Assembly: GCF_001938565.1 (NCBI RefSeq) | Contig: NZ_MSYM01000017.1 | Location: forward strand, 214,952 to 278,951 | Direction: 5' to 3' | DNA: 64,000 bases | From: Rhodoferax antarcticus ANT.BR | GTDB lineage: Bacteria > Pseudomonadota > Gammaproteobacteria > Burkholderiales > Burkholderiaceae_C | Part shown: piece by piece, positions 47,204 through 57,898 of the stretch | Numbering within the stretch: the stretch's first letter is position 1 | How the letters are laid out: the number at the start of each line of letters is the position of its first letter | Program-made: the position numbers and the translations under genes | Notes under the pieces: model-generated | Told to the model about the DNA's origin: nothing | The model's database searches: none | The model's input: only the letters and a program-made list of their open reading frames with translations

Positions 47204-48630
47204 GCCAGGGGCGAACCTTCTGCAGCGTCAAAGTCTTTGTCCAGCGCGATCAGACTCTGGGCCTGGGTGTCGGGCAAGGCTTCTACGGTTTTGAGAGCGC
47301 GTCCCATAGCACGGCTGCGGGTTTGGGCACTGTCAAGCGTCTTGAGCACGGTTTCGGTCTGCGCTTTGACCTTGGCCAGCACGTCGCCAAACTTGCCAAA
47401 CTCGGTTTTGACGGCGCCCAGCACCTGCCAGACCTCACTGGAGCGCTTTTCCAGTGCCAGCGTTCTGAAACCCATCTGCAGCGAGCTGAGCATGGCCAGC
47501 AAGGTGGTCGGCCCGGCCAGCGTCACGCGGCAGTCGCGCTGCAGCGATTCCATCAGGCCCGGGCGCCGCAGCACCTCGGCATACAGCCCCTCGGTGGGCA
47601 GAAACAGAATGGCGAAGTCAGTGGTGTACGGCGGCTCCACATACTTTTCAGAGATGGATCTGGCCTCCAGCCGGATGCGCTGTTCCAGCGCCCGCCCGGC
47701 CACCTCGGCCGCCACCACGTCGGCCCGGCTCTGCGCGTCAAGCAGGCGTTCGTAGTCTTCGTTCGGAAACTTGGCGTCAATCGGCAGCCACAGCGGCTCG
47801 CCGGAATCGGATTTGCCGGGCAGCTTGATGGCAAAGTCCACGACGTTTTTGCTGCCTGGGCGGGTCACCACTTGCGCGGCGTACTGGTCGGGCACAAACA
47901 CCTGCTCCAACAGGCCAGCGAGTTGTGCCTCGCCAAAGATGCCGCGTGTTTTGACGTTGGTCAGCAGGTGTTTCAGGTCACCCACGCCTTGCGCCAGGGT
48001 TTGCATCTCGCCCAGGCCCTTGTGCACTTGCTCCAGCCGGTCAGCCACTTGCTTGAAGCTCTCGCCCAAGCGGGTTTGCAAGGTGTTTTGCAGCTTTTCG
48101 TCGACCGTGGCGCGCATTTCATCGAGCTTGGCGGCGTTGCTGGTTTGCAGCTGGGCCAGCTGCGCGTCCAGCGTTTCACGAATCTCGCTCATGCGCCGCA
48201 CATTGGATTCGCTCAGACTGTTGAGCTGGTGGGAGAGCGTGTCTGACAGCGTTTTTTGCAGCATCGCGAGCTGCTGGCCAAAGGCGTCGATCTGCGTGTT
48301 TTGCGTGCGCGTGGCCTCGGCGGCCTGCTGCACCAAGGCTTGCTGGAAGGCGGCCAGGTTGTTCGCCAGCTCCTTGCGCGCCTCGCGCCCGGAGTCGCTG
48401 ATGTCTCGGCGCAAGTCTGTGGCGAGCGCCTCAGTGCGGGTGTTGATGTGCATCAGCAGTGCCTGCTGCCGCGTTTGTTGGGCCTGTTGCTCGGCCAAGC
48501 GCGCCTGTGCTTGGGCTTGCACCTGTGCCTCCTGCGCCGCCGTATCTGCCTTGCGAGTCAGCAAAAATACCAACAACACCGCATTCACCAAACCCAGCAC
48601 CAGCGCGCCCCACATCACAAAATCACTCAC
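47200..48630 (-). CDS. rmuC: DNA recombination protein RmuC homolog
   Basis: 476 residues. An N-terminal membrane helix (MWGALVLGLVNAVLLVFLLT) anchors a long coiled coil rich in Ala, Gln and Arg (QAQARLAEQQAQQTRQQALL), followed by the RmuC domain (KTRGIFGEAQLAGLLEQVFV, PIDAKFPNEDYERLLDAQSR, FLPTEGLYAEVLRRPGL). RmuC limits inversions at short inverted repeats in E. coli; its nuclease-like fold is predicted, not shown here. Followed by the MFS gene with a 4-base overlap. Confidence 0.92.
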   Translation of the reverse strand: MSDFVMWGALVLGLVNAVLLVFLLTRKADTAAQEAQVQAQAQARLAEQQAQQTRQQALLMHINTRTEALATDLRRDISDSGREARKELANNLAAFQQALVQQAAEATRTQNTQIDAFGQQLAMLQKTLSDTLSHQLNSLSESNVRRMSEIRETLDAQLAQLQTSNAAKLDEMRATVDEKLQNTLQTRLGESFKQVADRLEQVHKGLGEMQTLAQGVGDLKHLLTNVKTRGIFGEAQLAGLLEQVFVPDQYAAQVVTRPGSKNVVDFAIKLPGKSDSGEPLWLPIDAKFPNEDYERLLDAQSRADVVAAEVAGRALEQRIRLEARSISEKYVEPPYTTDFAILFLPTEGLYAEVLRRPGLMESLQRDCRVTLAGPTTLLAMLSSLQMGFRTLALEKRSSEVWQVLGAVKTEFGKFGDVLAKVKAQTETVLKTLDSAQTRSRAMGRALKTVEALPDTQAQSLIALDKDFDAAEGSPLA

Positions 48631-48700
48631 GTTAGAAGATCTCCTTGGGCGCTATTGTGGGCGAAAAACCGGCACCAGCTGGCACCGGTCGGCACAACGT

Positions 48701-48762
48701 TTATATGAAAAATACCGCTCTAGCCCTTATAAATAAAGCGCTAATAGCTATACTTTATGCAG
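48701..48762 (+). repeat. Dispersed TCTAGCCCTTAT repeat, copy 8
   Basis: The clearest copy: GCTCTAGCCCTTATAAATAA, AGCGCTAATAGCTATAC and TTTATGC. It lies between rmuC and the 2-hydroxyacid dehydrogenase and could pair into AGCGCT-centred stems. Confidence 0.85.
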
Positions 48763-48803
48763 TGAAAGAATTGGCCTGCCGCTGCCTGGCAGCAGCACCT
48801 CTC

Positions 48804-49787
48804 TCAAGCCGCCAGCACTTGCGGGTTCAGTGGCGTTAGCGGCATGCCGTGCACCAGGTAGCCGATCAGGTTGTCAGCCGCCAGGTTGGCCATGGCGCGC
48901 CGGGTGGGCAGGGACGCACTGGCAATATGCGGGGTCAGCACCACGTTGGTTAACGCCAGCAGCTCCGGGTGAACCACGGGCTCGCCTTCAAACACGTCCA
49001 ACCCGGCCGCTGCTATCACGCCTTGGCGCAAAGCGCTGGCCAGCGCCACGTCATCCACAATGCCGCCACGCGCGATGTTGACCAAGGTGGCGCTGGGTTT
49101 CATCTGCGCTAGCTCCGCCGCGCCAATGCTGTGGTGCGACGCAGCGCTGTAAGGCAGCACCAGCACCAGGTGGTCACAGGTTTTAAGCAACTCTGGCTTG
49201 CTGACATAGCGCGCGCCACAGGCCGCCTCAGACGCCGCGTCCAGCTGCGAGCGGTTGTGGTAAACCACTTTCATGCCAAAACCATGTGCGCCGCGTTTGG
49301 CAATGCCTTGCCCGATGCGGCCCATGCCCAAAATGCCCAGCGTGCTGCCGTGCACATCAGGCCCGGCAAACATGTCGTAGCGCCAGCGGCTCCACGAGCC
49401 AGAGCGCAAAAAGTGTTCGGACTCGGTGATGCGCCGCGCCGTTGCCAGCAGCAGCGCAAAGCCAAAATCTGCGGTGGTCTCGGTCAGCACATCAGGGGTG
49501 TTGGTGGCCAGCACGCCGGCCGCGGTCATGGCGTCCAGATCAAAATTATTGAAGCCCACCACCATGTTGGCGCAGATTTTCAGGTCTGGGCAAGCGGTCA
49601 GCATGTCGGCGTCGATGCGCTCGCTGCCAGTGGTGAAGACACCCACTTTGCCCTGCAAACGCGCCATCAGATCAGCGCGCGACCAGATGACATCGTCTTG
49701 GTTGTTGGCGACCTCAAAGTGCTGTGCCAGTATTCCCAGCACCTCCGGGAAAATGGCGCGCGCAACCAGTACGGCAGGTTTGGCCAT
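48804..49787 (-). CDS. D-isomer 2-hydroxyacid dehydrogenase (glyoxylate/2-ketogluconate reductase type)
   Basis: NAD(P)H-dependent reductase of about 327 residues. The nucleotide-binding motif is LGILGMGRIGQGIAKRG followed by VVYHNRSQ, whose Arg favours NADPH. The catalytic set includes Arg in VNIARGGIVDDVALAS, Glu in FEGEPVVHPELLAL and His in VLTPHIASASLPTRRAM. GhrB-like (glyoxylate, hydroxypyruvate or 2-ketogluconate) is the best guess. It starts 4 bases from the nhaD stop on the same strand. Confidence 0.88.
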   Translation of the reverse strand: MAKPAVLVARAIFPEVLGILAQHFEVANNQDDVIWSRADLMARLQGKVGVFTTGSERIDADMLTACPDLKICANMVVGFNNFDLDAMTAAGVLATNTPDVLTETTADFGFALLLATARRITESEHFLRSGSWSRWRYDMFAGPDVHGSTLGILGMGRIGQGIAKRGAHGFGMKVVYHNRSQLDAASEAACGARYVSKPELLKTCDHLVLVLPYSAASHHSIGAAELAQMKPSATLVNIARGGIVDDVALASALRQGVIAAAGLDVFEGEPVVHPELLALTNVVLTPHIASASLPTRRAMANLAADNLIGYLVHGMPLTPLNPQVLAA

Positions 49788-49791
49788 GCGG

Positions 49792-51078
49792 TTAGAGCCC
49801 TGTCAAACGCATTTCAACGATGTAATACGCGGCACCGGCAAAATAGCCCAGCAAAGCCAACCCGCTGATCTTTTTCATGTACCAGAAGAAGTCGATCTTC
49901 TCCAGGCCCATGGCCGCCACACCAGCCGCTGAGCCGATGATCAGGATTGAGCCACCGGTCCCGGCGCAATAGGCCATGAATTTCCACAGGAAACTGTCCG
50001 CTGGAAACTGCGCTAGGTCATACATGCCCATCGAAGCTGCCACCAACGGCACGTTGTCGACCACCGCACTGACCAGACCGATGATCAAAATGATGACATC
50101 GAGCCTGCCCACGGTGGTGTTCAGCCACTCTGCGATGGAGGCCAGGATATGCGTGTGTTCCAGCGAAGCCACGGCCAACAGAATGCCAATGAAAAACACG
50201 ATGGAACCCATGTCGATCTTGGACAGGGCATGCACAAGGGTGAAGTGTTCTTTGTCCTCGTCGGTCTTGTTGTGGTGCAGCAAATCACCCACCAGCCACA
50301 AAATGCCCAAACCAAACAAAATGCCCATGAACGGCGGCAAATGCGTGACCGTCTTGAACACCGGTACGGCGACCAGAATGCCCAGACCCAGAAAAAACAT
50401 GATGTTGCGCTCAGCGTCGGTCGAAGCCAGATCCGTCGACTCGGTCTGCCTTGCAGGTGACGCCACGGGCTTGCCCTTGAGAATGAAGGCGGTCACCGCC
50501 AGCGGCACCAGCAGATTGATCATGGAGGGTATGAATAGCTCTTTCATGATGTTGAGCGCGGTAATCTGCCCGCCAATCCACAACATGGTGGTGGTGACGT
50601 CGCCAATCGGCGTCCAGGCGCCGCCGGCGTTGGCGGCAATCACAATAATGCCAGCGAAGAAAAGTCGATCTTCTCGCTTGGCGAGCAGCTTTTTCATCAG
50701 CGACACCATCACGATGGTGGTGGTCAGGTTGTCCAACATGGCACTGAGGAAAAATGCGACAAAGCCGACCATCAACATCAGCGTGGAGAGTTTGGTGGTT
50801 TTGATGCGCGAAGTGATCACCTCAAAACCATTGTGTGCATCCACCACCTCCACAATGGTCATGGCCCCCATCAGGAAAAACACGATTTGTGCGGTGCCCA
50901 TGAGCGACTCGGACAAGTTCTCACTCACCAGATGAGAATCGCCACTGGCCAGGGCGTAAATCGTCCACAGCAAGCCCGCCCCAATCAGAGCCGAGGCGGA
51001 TTTGTTGACTTTGAGGGGGTGTTCGAGCGCAATAGCGGCGTACGCCAGTACGAAAACAATGACCAGTGCAGTCAGCAT
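49792..51078 (-). CDS. nhaD: NhaD-type Na+/H+ antiporter
   Basis: Inner-membrane sodium/proton antiporter of the ion transporter superfamily. About 428 residues with many helices, starting MLTALVIVFVLAYAAIALEH, and with GAMTIVEVVDAHNGFEVI, LSAMLDNLTTTIVMVSLMKK, GGAWTPIGDVTTTMLW and VVDNVPLVAASMGMYDL, typical NhaD segments. The ATG at 51078 is preceded by GAGG at good spacing, deciding the start over a longer reading. It would help survival in salty or alkaline conditions. Confidence 0.9.
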   Translation of the reverse strand: MLTALVIVFVLAYAAIALEHPLKVNKSASALIGAGLLWTIYALASGDSHLVSENLSESLMGTAQIVFFLMGAMTIVEVVDAHNGFEVITSRIKTTKLSTLMLMVGFVAFFLSAMLDNLTTTIVMVSLMKKLLAKREDRLFFAGIIVIAANAGGAWTPIGDVTTTMLWIGGQITALNIMKELFIPSMINLLVPLAVTAFILKGKPVASPARQTESTDLASTDAERNIMFFLGLGILVAVPVFKTVTHLPPFMGILFGLGILWLVGDLLHHNKTDEDKEHFTLVHALSKIDMGSIVFFIGILLAVASLEHTHILASIAEWLNTTVGRLDVIILIIGLVSAVVDNVPLVAASMGMYDLAQFPADSFLWKFMAYCAGTGGSILIIGSAAGVAAMGLEKIDFFWYMKKISGLALLGYFAGAAYYIVEMRLTGL

Positions 51079-51257
51079 GAAGATTACCTCGGGTAAAAAA
51101 GCAAGTCGTGAATTATGGCCTGCGACTGACACCAAATGGCCCACGTCGCAAGTCCAACAATGCAGACCTTGCGCAAGCGCTCCACGAACCCCAGACTTGC
51201 GAAGCGCGTGTGAATTCAGCACGTTCGCACCATCTCAACACAGATGGAAAAGCGCAA

Positions 51258-51518
51258 ATGCAAAATCGCTGGCAATACTGGTCGCAGCACATAGCGGCCG
51301 CAAAATTTGAAGCCCTCAGCGCTGGTGCTTATGCCAAAAAGCACGGTCTGAGTGCCTCTACCCTGTACCGGTGGCAGCAAAGGCTCAGCTCGGCAAATTG
51401 CAATTCAGCTAACGGGCTGTTAAACGCTGGCCCACCAGTCGGCATCCGGGCTGCAGCATCGATCAGGTCTACCTGTGCCGACAACCCATTGACTTCAGAA
51501 AAGCCATCAATGGCTTAA
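51258..51518 (+). pseudogene. tnpA: IS66 TnpA-like fragment
   Basis: MQNRWQYWSQHIAAAKFEAL followed by AYAKKHGLSASTLYRWQQRL, the helix-turn-helix N-terminus of IS66 TnpA (OrfA). After LSS the sequence leaves the family and stops at 51518 after NPLTSEKPSMA. TnpB similarity overlaps it in another frame from about 51461. Confidence 0.7.
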
Positions 51519-51796
51519 GCGTGCTGGTTGCACAAGAGCTGGGCTTATCCCCCTTTGCCAGTGCCCTGTACGTCTTCACCAACCGCAGGCACACCCAGCT
51601 CAAAGCCCTGTACTGGCACCGCAACGGATTTTGCTTGTGGCAAAAGCGCTTGGAGGCCGATAAATTCGCCTGGCCTGTGGATCAAAAAGCGGCCACCGCC
51701 AGCTGCAGTTTGCAAGAATTTGGCTGGCTTTTGGAGGGCTTTGACTTGTCGAAAAACATACCTCATAAAACGCTCAATTTTGAGCGTTTTTCATAG
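51461..51796 (+). pseudogene. tnpB: IS66 TnpB (OrfB) fragment
   Basis: DQVYLCRQPIDFRKAINGLS, LGLSPFASALYVFTNRRHTQ and LKALYWHRNGFCLWQKRLEA match the short TnpB accessory protein of IS66. No start codon precedes the conserved part: the frame continues upstream as WPTSRHPGCSIDQV, so it cannot be made unless from GTG at 51521, which would lose the N-terminus. It ends at 51796, just after an intrinsic terminator hairpin. Confidence 0.75.
51767..51791 (+). terminator. Hairpin inside the 3' end of the tnpB fragment
   Basis: AAAACGCTCAA-TT-TTGAGCGTTTTT, an 11-bp stem with flanking A and T runs. It would stop transcription through the element in both directions. Shortly after comes a tandem duplication of GAGCTGAGAAAA. 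Confidence 0.65.
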
Positions 51797-51855
51797 GAGA
51801 AAGAGCTGAGAAAAGAGCTGAGAAAAAGCTTAAATACAGCCTGTCTTTTAGCCGT

Positions 51856-53230
51856 TTGGATGCCACCTTTTCTCCTTTAAAAATCGTCTTTCCAAAGCCG
51901 TCTGAAGTGGGCGTTTTACCGGCCACCCAAGACACCCTTGAAGCACTGCTTGCAGACACCCAGGCGGTCTGCGAAAAGGCCTGTCAAGAGGCTTACCAGG
52001 TAGCCGTTCAGAGCATCCGGCAGCAAGCCCATGAATACATCATTCGCATGCTTGAGCAGGCCACCTTGGTTAGGCACTGCCTGTTTGGTGCCAGCTCCGA
52101 ACAACTCTCAGCCCAGAGCCGCTTGTTCGATGAGGCCAAGGTACTGGTGCAACTCAACCCTGAGAGCCAAGACCAGGCCATCATCGCGCCAGCGCCACAG
52201 GCAAGCGCTGAAGATGGTGCCCCCACCAAGCCAGCCCAACCCGTGGCCCGCGGCAAACGCCGCCCACTGCCCGCAGAGTTGCCACGTGTGGACGTGATTC
52301 ATGATGTCCCGCAAGCTGATCGCACTTGTGACTGCGGCACCCCCATGGTGCAGACAAGGCCAAGACATCAGCGAGCAGATTGATATCGTGCCGATGCAAG
52401 TGCGTGTGATCCGCAACATCCGCAAGCGCTACGGCTGCCCGGCCAGCGTGCATGCCCCGATCACGGCAGCACTGCCACCTCAGCCACTGCCCAAGAGCAA
52501 CGCCAGTTCAGACTTTCTGGCCATGTTGTTGGCCGCCCGTGTTCGTTGATGGTTTGCCACTGGCGCGTTTCGAACATGTTTGGAGTCGCCATGATGTGGT
52601 GGTGCCCCGGCAAACCTTGGCGCGCTGGGTGATCGACCGCTCAAGCCTGCTGCAGCCCAAGGGTAAACGTGGCCTGGCCGATGATGCGGCGGCAATGATC
52701 GGCAAGTTGTATGGCGTTGAGCGTGAGTTCAAAGATGCCAGTGATGAGGATCGCTATGGCGCGCGTCAGAGTCGCAGTGTGGGGGTTCTGGCTGAGTTGC
52801 AGGCGTGGTTACAGAAAAACCAGTCATTGGTGACCCCCAAGAGCACCTTGGGTACCGCGATGGCGAACATGGGCAATTTGTGGAGTCGGCTGACGCGCTA
52901 TACCGAGCGCGGGGATTTGCCGATCGACAACAACCGCTGTGAAAACGCGATCCGCCCGTTTGTGATGGGTCGCAAGGCCTGGTTGTTCAGTGATACGTCG
53001 GCCAGCGCGCATGCCAGTGCGGTGATCTACGCATTGGTGCGGACCGCGAAAGCCAATGGGCTGGAGCCCTATGCCTGGCTGCGCCGGGTGCTGCGCGACT
53101 TGCCAGCCGCCAATACGGTTGAAGTAGTGGAGGCGCTGCTGCCTTGGAATATGCGTCTAGCAGATTTGGCGGCCAAAACGATTCCTGAGCTACTGGGGTT
53201 GCTGAAGCGCTTACAACCTTGCGCCAGCAT
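51856..53230 (+). pseudogene. tnpC: IS66 TnpC transposase, frameshifted and internally deleted
   Basis: The N-terminal part (MDATFSPLKIVFPKPSEVGV, RHCLFGASSEQLSAQSRLFD, RTCDCGTPMVQ) is in one frame to about 52350; the middle (EQIDIVPMQVRVIRNIRKRY) in a second to about 52545; and the C-terminal part (RFEHVWSRHDVVVPRQTLAR, TERGDLPIDNNRCENAIRPF, MGRKAWLFSDTSASAHASAV) in a third. After RSSLLQPKG the sequence jumps to GLADDAAAMIGKLYGVEREF, missing some 150 residues including catalytic acidic ones. The last frame reads on through the terminator into the antisense of the lipoprotein gene. Confidence 0.8.
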
Positions 53231-53239
53231 TCAAGCAAT

Positions 53240-53268
53240 AAAAAAGCCACCTATAGGTGGCTTTTTTT
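53240..53268. terminator. Bidirectional terminator between tnpC and the lipoprotein gene
   Basis: AAAAAAGCCACC-TATA-GGTGGCTTTTTTT, a compact stem with runs on both sides. It ends 15 bases from the lipoprotein stop on the minus strand. Confidence 0.88.
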
Positions 53269-53282
53269 GCGGAACGACCGGC

Positions 53283-53519
53283 TTACTTGGAAGCAGCGGC
53301 AGCTGCGGCAGCAGCAGCGGCAGCAGCGTCGGTTGTAGCAGCAGCGTCAACGGCAACAGCATCAGAAGCAACTGTCTCAGCAGGTGCTGCGACTGGCTCA
53401 GCAGGTGCAGCCATAGGAACGGGTTCAGGTGCAGGTGCAACTGCTTCTTCTTTTTTGCCACAAGCCGACAAGGCCGCAGCAGCAGCGATCACAGCAATCA
53501 GAGCGAGAGATTTGTTCAT
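53283..53519 (-). CDS. Small alanine-rich lipoprotein
   Basis: 78 residues: signal peptide MNKSLALIAVIAAAAALSAC with lipobox LSAC, so the mature Cys is residue 20; then a charged start (GKKEEAVAPAPEPVPMAAP) and a tail dominated by alanine (TTDAAAAAAAAAAAASK). The body has no recognisable fold and is probably an extended periplasmic tether. Function unknown. It faces the decayed IS66 element across a shared terminator. Confidence 0.8.
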   Translation of the reverse strand: MNKSLALIAVIAAAAALSACGKKEEAVAPAPEPVPMAAPAEPVAAPAETVASDAVAVDAAATTDAAAAAAAAAAAASK

Positions 53520-53883
53520 TTGTTAGTACCTAGATTTTAAAAATTCAATTTTCCGGAAACTGTTGATGCGGTTTCCCGCTTCGACCAAGCACACCACGCT
53601 AACGCGAAATTTGCTCAGCCCTTGATTATAGGCAGATCTTTGATGGTTAGCCCCATTGACGTCAAGCACCTACTGTGTTTGGGGCCTAAACCGTGGTAGG
53701 TCAACCGGTCATAGCCCAGACAGCGATCAGTTCTTTGGCCTGGTGCTGCGTGTTTTGACAGAGCTGGCGCTGGTTGTCCAAGCGGCGCATCAGCACTGCG
53801 AAGCGCCCTGGCGGCGTCAAGGCGAGAAAACACGGTTCATCGCTTTTTATATCGACACATCCTGTAATGAGACAATTCTCGGC
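53520..53883. other. 364-bp intergenic region
   Basis: Between the divergent lipoprotein and FKBP genes. On the minus strand TATAAT at 53625-53630 is a possible -10 for the lipoprotein, about 105 bases upstream, with no good -35. A plus-strand frame continues from 53656 into the FKBP gene but shows no family similarity. No repeat copy or RNA gene recognised. Confidence 0.5.
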
Positions 53884-54417
53884 ATGAAGATAACCAAACA
53901 ATGCGTGGCTGCTTTAAGCTGGACGCTCAGTGACACGCTGGGCGAAGAACTGGACGTGCTCGAGGAGCCGGTCGAATTTTTGATTGGCGGAGACGACCTG
54001 TTTGATGTCATAGAAGACGCCCTGCAAGGCTGCAGTGCCGGCAGCACGATCAACCTGCAGATCGAGCCCGAGCAGGGTTTTGGTGAATACAACGGGCAGT
54101 TGGTGTTTCTGGAGCCGCGTGCGGTGTTTCCGGCCGAGCTGGAAGAAGGCATGAAGTTTGATGGCACTGCCCTGCCCGCTGGCTGCAGCCCAGACACCCC
54201 GCAGGATGCGCTCTACACCGTGACCGAAATTTACCCTGAGCATGTGGTGCTGGACGGCAACCACCCGCTGGCGGGCATCGCCTTGCGGCTGAGCCTGACG
54301 GTGCGCGCGGTGCGTGAAGCCACCGAGGAAGAAATCGGCTGCGGCACGGCGGGCACCGGTTTTTTCAGGATCACGCCAATTGTGAATCTGGCACCCCCCA
54401 GCGACGCGCTGCACTGA
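53884..54417 (+). CDS. FKBP-type peptidyl-prolyl isomerase, SlyD-like
   Basis: 177 residues starting MKITKQCVAALSWTLSDTLG. The short FKBP fold with an insert-in-flap domain is indicated by EEPVEFLIGGDDLFDVIEDA, then INLQIEPEQGFGEYNGQLVF and HPLAGIALRLSLTVRAVRE. The His-rich metal-binding tail of E. coli SlyD is absent. It would be a cytoplasmic folding catalyst with chaperone action. Confidence 0.85.
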   Translation: MKITKQCVAALSWTLSDTLGEELDVLEEPVEFLIGGDDLFDVIEDALQGCSAGSTINLQIEPEQGFGEYNGQLVFLEPRAVFPAELEEGMKFDGTALPAGCSPDTPQDALYTVTEIYPEHVVLDGNHPLAGIALRLSLTVRAVREATEEEIGCGTAGTGFFRITPIVNLAPPSDALH

Positions 54418-54444
54418 ACCTGCAGGTTGGTCGCGGAGCGCGGC

Positions 54445-54894
54445 TCAAGCCTTGCCGGTAGACCCGTAACCGCCCTCACCGCGTTCGCTCAAGGGGAACG
54501 CTTTCACCAGATGAAAGCGCGCCTGCATCACCGGCACCACCACCAGTTGGGCGATGCGTTCCATCGGCGCGATGGTGAAAGCCGTGTCGCTGCGGTTCCA
54601 GGCGCTGACCATCAACTGGCCCTGGTAATCACTGTCAATCAGCCCAACCAGATTGCCCAGGACGATGCCATGTTTGTGGCCCAGCCCTGAGCGCGGCAAG
54701 ATGATGGCCGCATAACCCGGGTCTTTGAGATAGATCGCAATGCCAGTGGGCACCAACTGCCAGGCATTGGCTTGCAGCGTCAAAGGCTCGGCCAAACAGG
54801 CACGCAAATCCAGCCCGGCGCTGCCCGGCGTGGCATAGGCGGGCAACTGATCCGCCATACGCAGGTCGATGATTTTGATGTCAATATCAAGCAT
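54445..54894 (-). CDS. dut: Deoxyuridine 5'-triphosphate nucleotidohydrolase (dUTPase)
   Basis: Trimeric enzyme that hydrolyses dUTP, preventing uracil in DNA and supplying dUMP. 149 residues with the five conserved motifs: [59 protein letters not shown] and [10 protein letters not shown]. The gene starts just 2 bases from the coaBC stop on the same strand, with a repeat copy across the join, and coaBC-dut is a common neighbour pair. Confidence 0.97.
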   Translation of the reverse strand: MLDIDIKIIDLRMADQLPAYATPGSAGLDLRACLAEPLTLQANAWQLVPTGIAIYLKDPGYAAIILPRSGLGHKHGIVLGNLVGLIDSDYQGQLMVSAWNRSDTAFTIAPMERIAQLVVVPVMQARFHLVKAFPLSERGEGGYGSTGKA

Positions 54895-54945
54895 TATTAG
54901 TCTCTAGCCCTTATTCTGTCTGCGATGTCAGCTATTAATTTACGA
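54893..54945 (+). repeat. Dispersed repeat copy 9, across the coaBC stop
   Basis: TCTCTAGCCCTTATTCTGTC, then AGCTATTAATTTA. In minus-strand reading it encodes the last residues of CoaBC ([14 protein letters not shown]), its stop codon, and the bases just before dut. Confidence 0.72.
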
Positions 54946-56117
54946 GCTAACGCCAACTTGCTGTCACGCGACAACTCCACCGTACCGCGCTCGTCTACCA
55001 AGATCAAAGCGTTGTCGTCCTGGCCAAAGGTCGCTGGGCCGATGTTGCCCACCAGCAACGGCACACCTTTGCGCAGGCGCTTGGCCTGGGCGTTGGCCAG
55101 CAGGTCGTGGCTCTCGGCGGCAAAGCCGACACAAAACAGCGCACCGCTTTGAGCGCGCGGCGACTGCGCCAGCGTGGCCAGGATGTCGGTGTTTTCCACA
55201 AAACTCAATGTGGGCGTGGCGTTTGAGCCGTCTTTCTTTAATTTTTGTTCTGAAGCGTGCGCTGGCCGCCAGTCGGCAACCGCGGCAGTAGCTATAAAAA
55301 TACTAGCTACTGGCGCTTTATCCATAACGGCTTCAAGCATATTTGATGCTGAACGCACGTCCACACGCTGCACGCCCCTGGGTGTTGGCAAGCTCACTGG
55401 CCCCGCCACCAGCGTGACCTGCGCACCGGCCTCGCGCGCCGCGCGGGCGATGGCGAAACCCATCTTGCCGCTGGACAAATTGGTGATGCCACGCACCGGG
55501 TCGATGGCCTCATAAGTCGGCCCGGCGGTCACCAGCACATGCTGGCCTTTCAACACCTGGGGCTGAAAGAGCGCAATCAGCTCGTCCACCAACTCTGGCG
55601 GCTCCAGCATGCGGCCGTCGCCAGTCTCGCCACAAGCCTGATCGCCTGCGCCAACACCCAATACATGGGCGCCATCGGCGGCTACCTGAGTCAGGTTGCG
55701 CTGGGTGGCGGGGTGCGCCCACATTTCCCGGTTCATGGCGGGCGCGAGCAGCAACGGCAATATGTCCAAAGGCCGGGCCAGACACATCAGGCTCAGCAGA
55801 TCATCCGCTTGGCCGTGCGCCAGTTTGGCAATGAAATCAGCGCTGCAAGGGGCAATCAGGCAAGCATCGGCTTCGCGGCTCAAATTGATGTGCGCCATGT
55901 TGTTGGCCTCACGCGCATCCCATTGCGAAGTCGCCACCGGCCGCTGGCTGAGCGCCTGCATGGTCACTGGGGTGATGAATTGCTCGGCAGCGGCGGTCAT
56001 CACCACCTGCACCGTGGCACCGGCCTTGATCAGCAGTCGGCATAGCTCGGCAGACTTGTAGCAGGCAATGCCGCCGGTGAGGCCCAAAACAATGTGTTTT
56101 CCAGCAAGGTCTTTCAT
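54897..56117 (-). CDS. coaBC: Phosphopantothenoylcysteine synthetase/decarboxylase CoaBC
   Basis: Bifunctional coenzyme A synthesis enzyme. 406 residues from [20 protein letters not shown]. The N-terminal flavin decarboxylase (CoaC) has [37 protein letters not shown] and the catalytic cysteine in [15 protein letters not shown]; the C-terminal CTP-dependent synthetase (CoaB) has [20 protein letters not shown] and [18 protein letters not shown]. Two repeat copies contribute coding sequence: [14 protein letters not shown] near residues 258-277, and the C-terminal end. A longer reading of 12 codons upstream is possible but unneeded. Confidence 0.95.
   Translation of the reverse strand: MKDLAGKHIVLGLTGGIACYKSAELCRLLIKAGATVQVVMTAAAEQFITPVTMQALSQRPVATSQWDAREANNMAHINLSREADACLIAPCSADFIAKLAHGQADDLLSLMCLARPLDILPLLLAPAMNREMWAHPATQRNLTQVAADGAHVLGVGAGDQACGETGDGRMLEPPELVDELIALFQPQVLKGQHVLVTAGPTYEAIDPVRGITNLSSGKMGFAIARAAREAGAQVTLVAGPVSLPTPRGVQRVDVRSASNMLEAVMDKAPVASIFIATAAVADWRPAHASEQKLKKDGSNATPTLSFVENTDILATLAQSPRAQSGALFCVGFAAESHDLLANAQAKRLRKGVPLLVGNIGPATFGQDDNALILVDERGTVELSRDSKLALARKLIADIADRIRARD
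55287..55345 (-). repeat. Dispersed repeat copy 10, inside coaBC
   Basis: In minus-strand reading GCCGTTATGGATAAAGCGCC then AGTAGCTAGTATTTTTATAG with AGCTACTGC: the TTAT-AAAGCGC-AGTAGCTA-TTTTTATAGC part of the repeat, with the CTAGCCC end degraded. It is kept in frame in CoaBC. Confidence 0.6.
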
Positions 56118-56173
56118 GCGCCGCAATGTAACAGAGGCGTATCCAGGCGCCACGTCAAAAGCAAGCGCTGTAA

Positions 56174-57897
<1,724 letters not shown>

Positions 57898-57898
<1 letters not shown>

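Larger units (their letters stand above)
51258..53230 (+). mobile_element. Decayed IS66-family insertion sequence
   Basis: Remnants of all three IS66 genes in the usual order tnpA-tnpB-tnpC: an N-terminal TnpA, a TnpB without a proper start, and a TnpC with at least two frame changes and the central catalytic part missing. I could not identify terminal inverted repeats or a target duplication. It lies between nhaD and a small lipoprotein gene and cannot move by itself. Confidence 0.8.
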
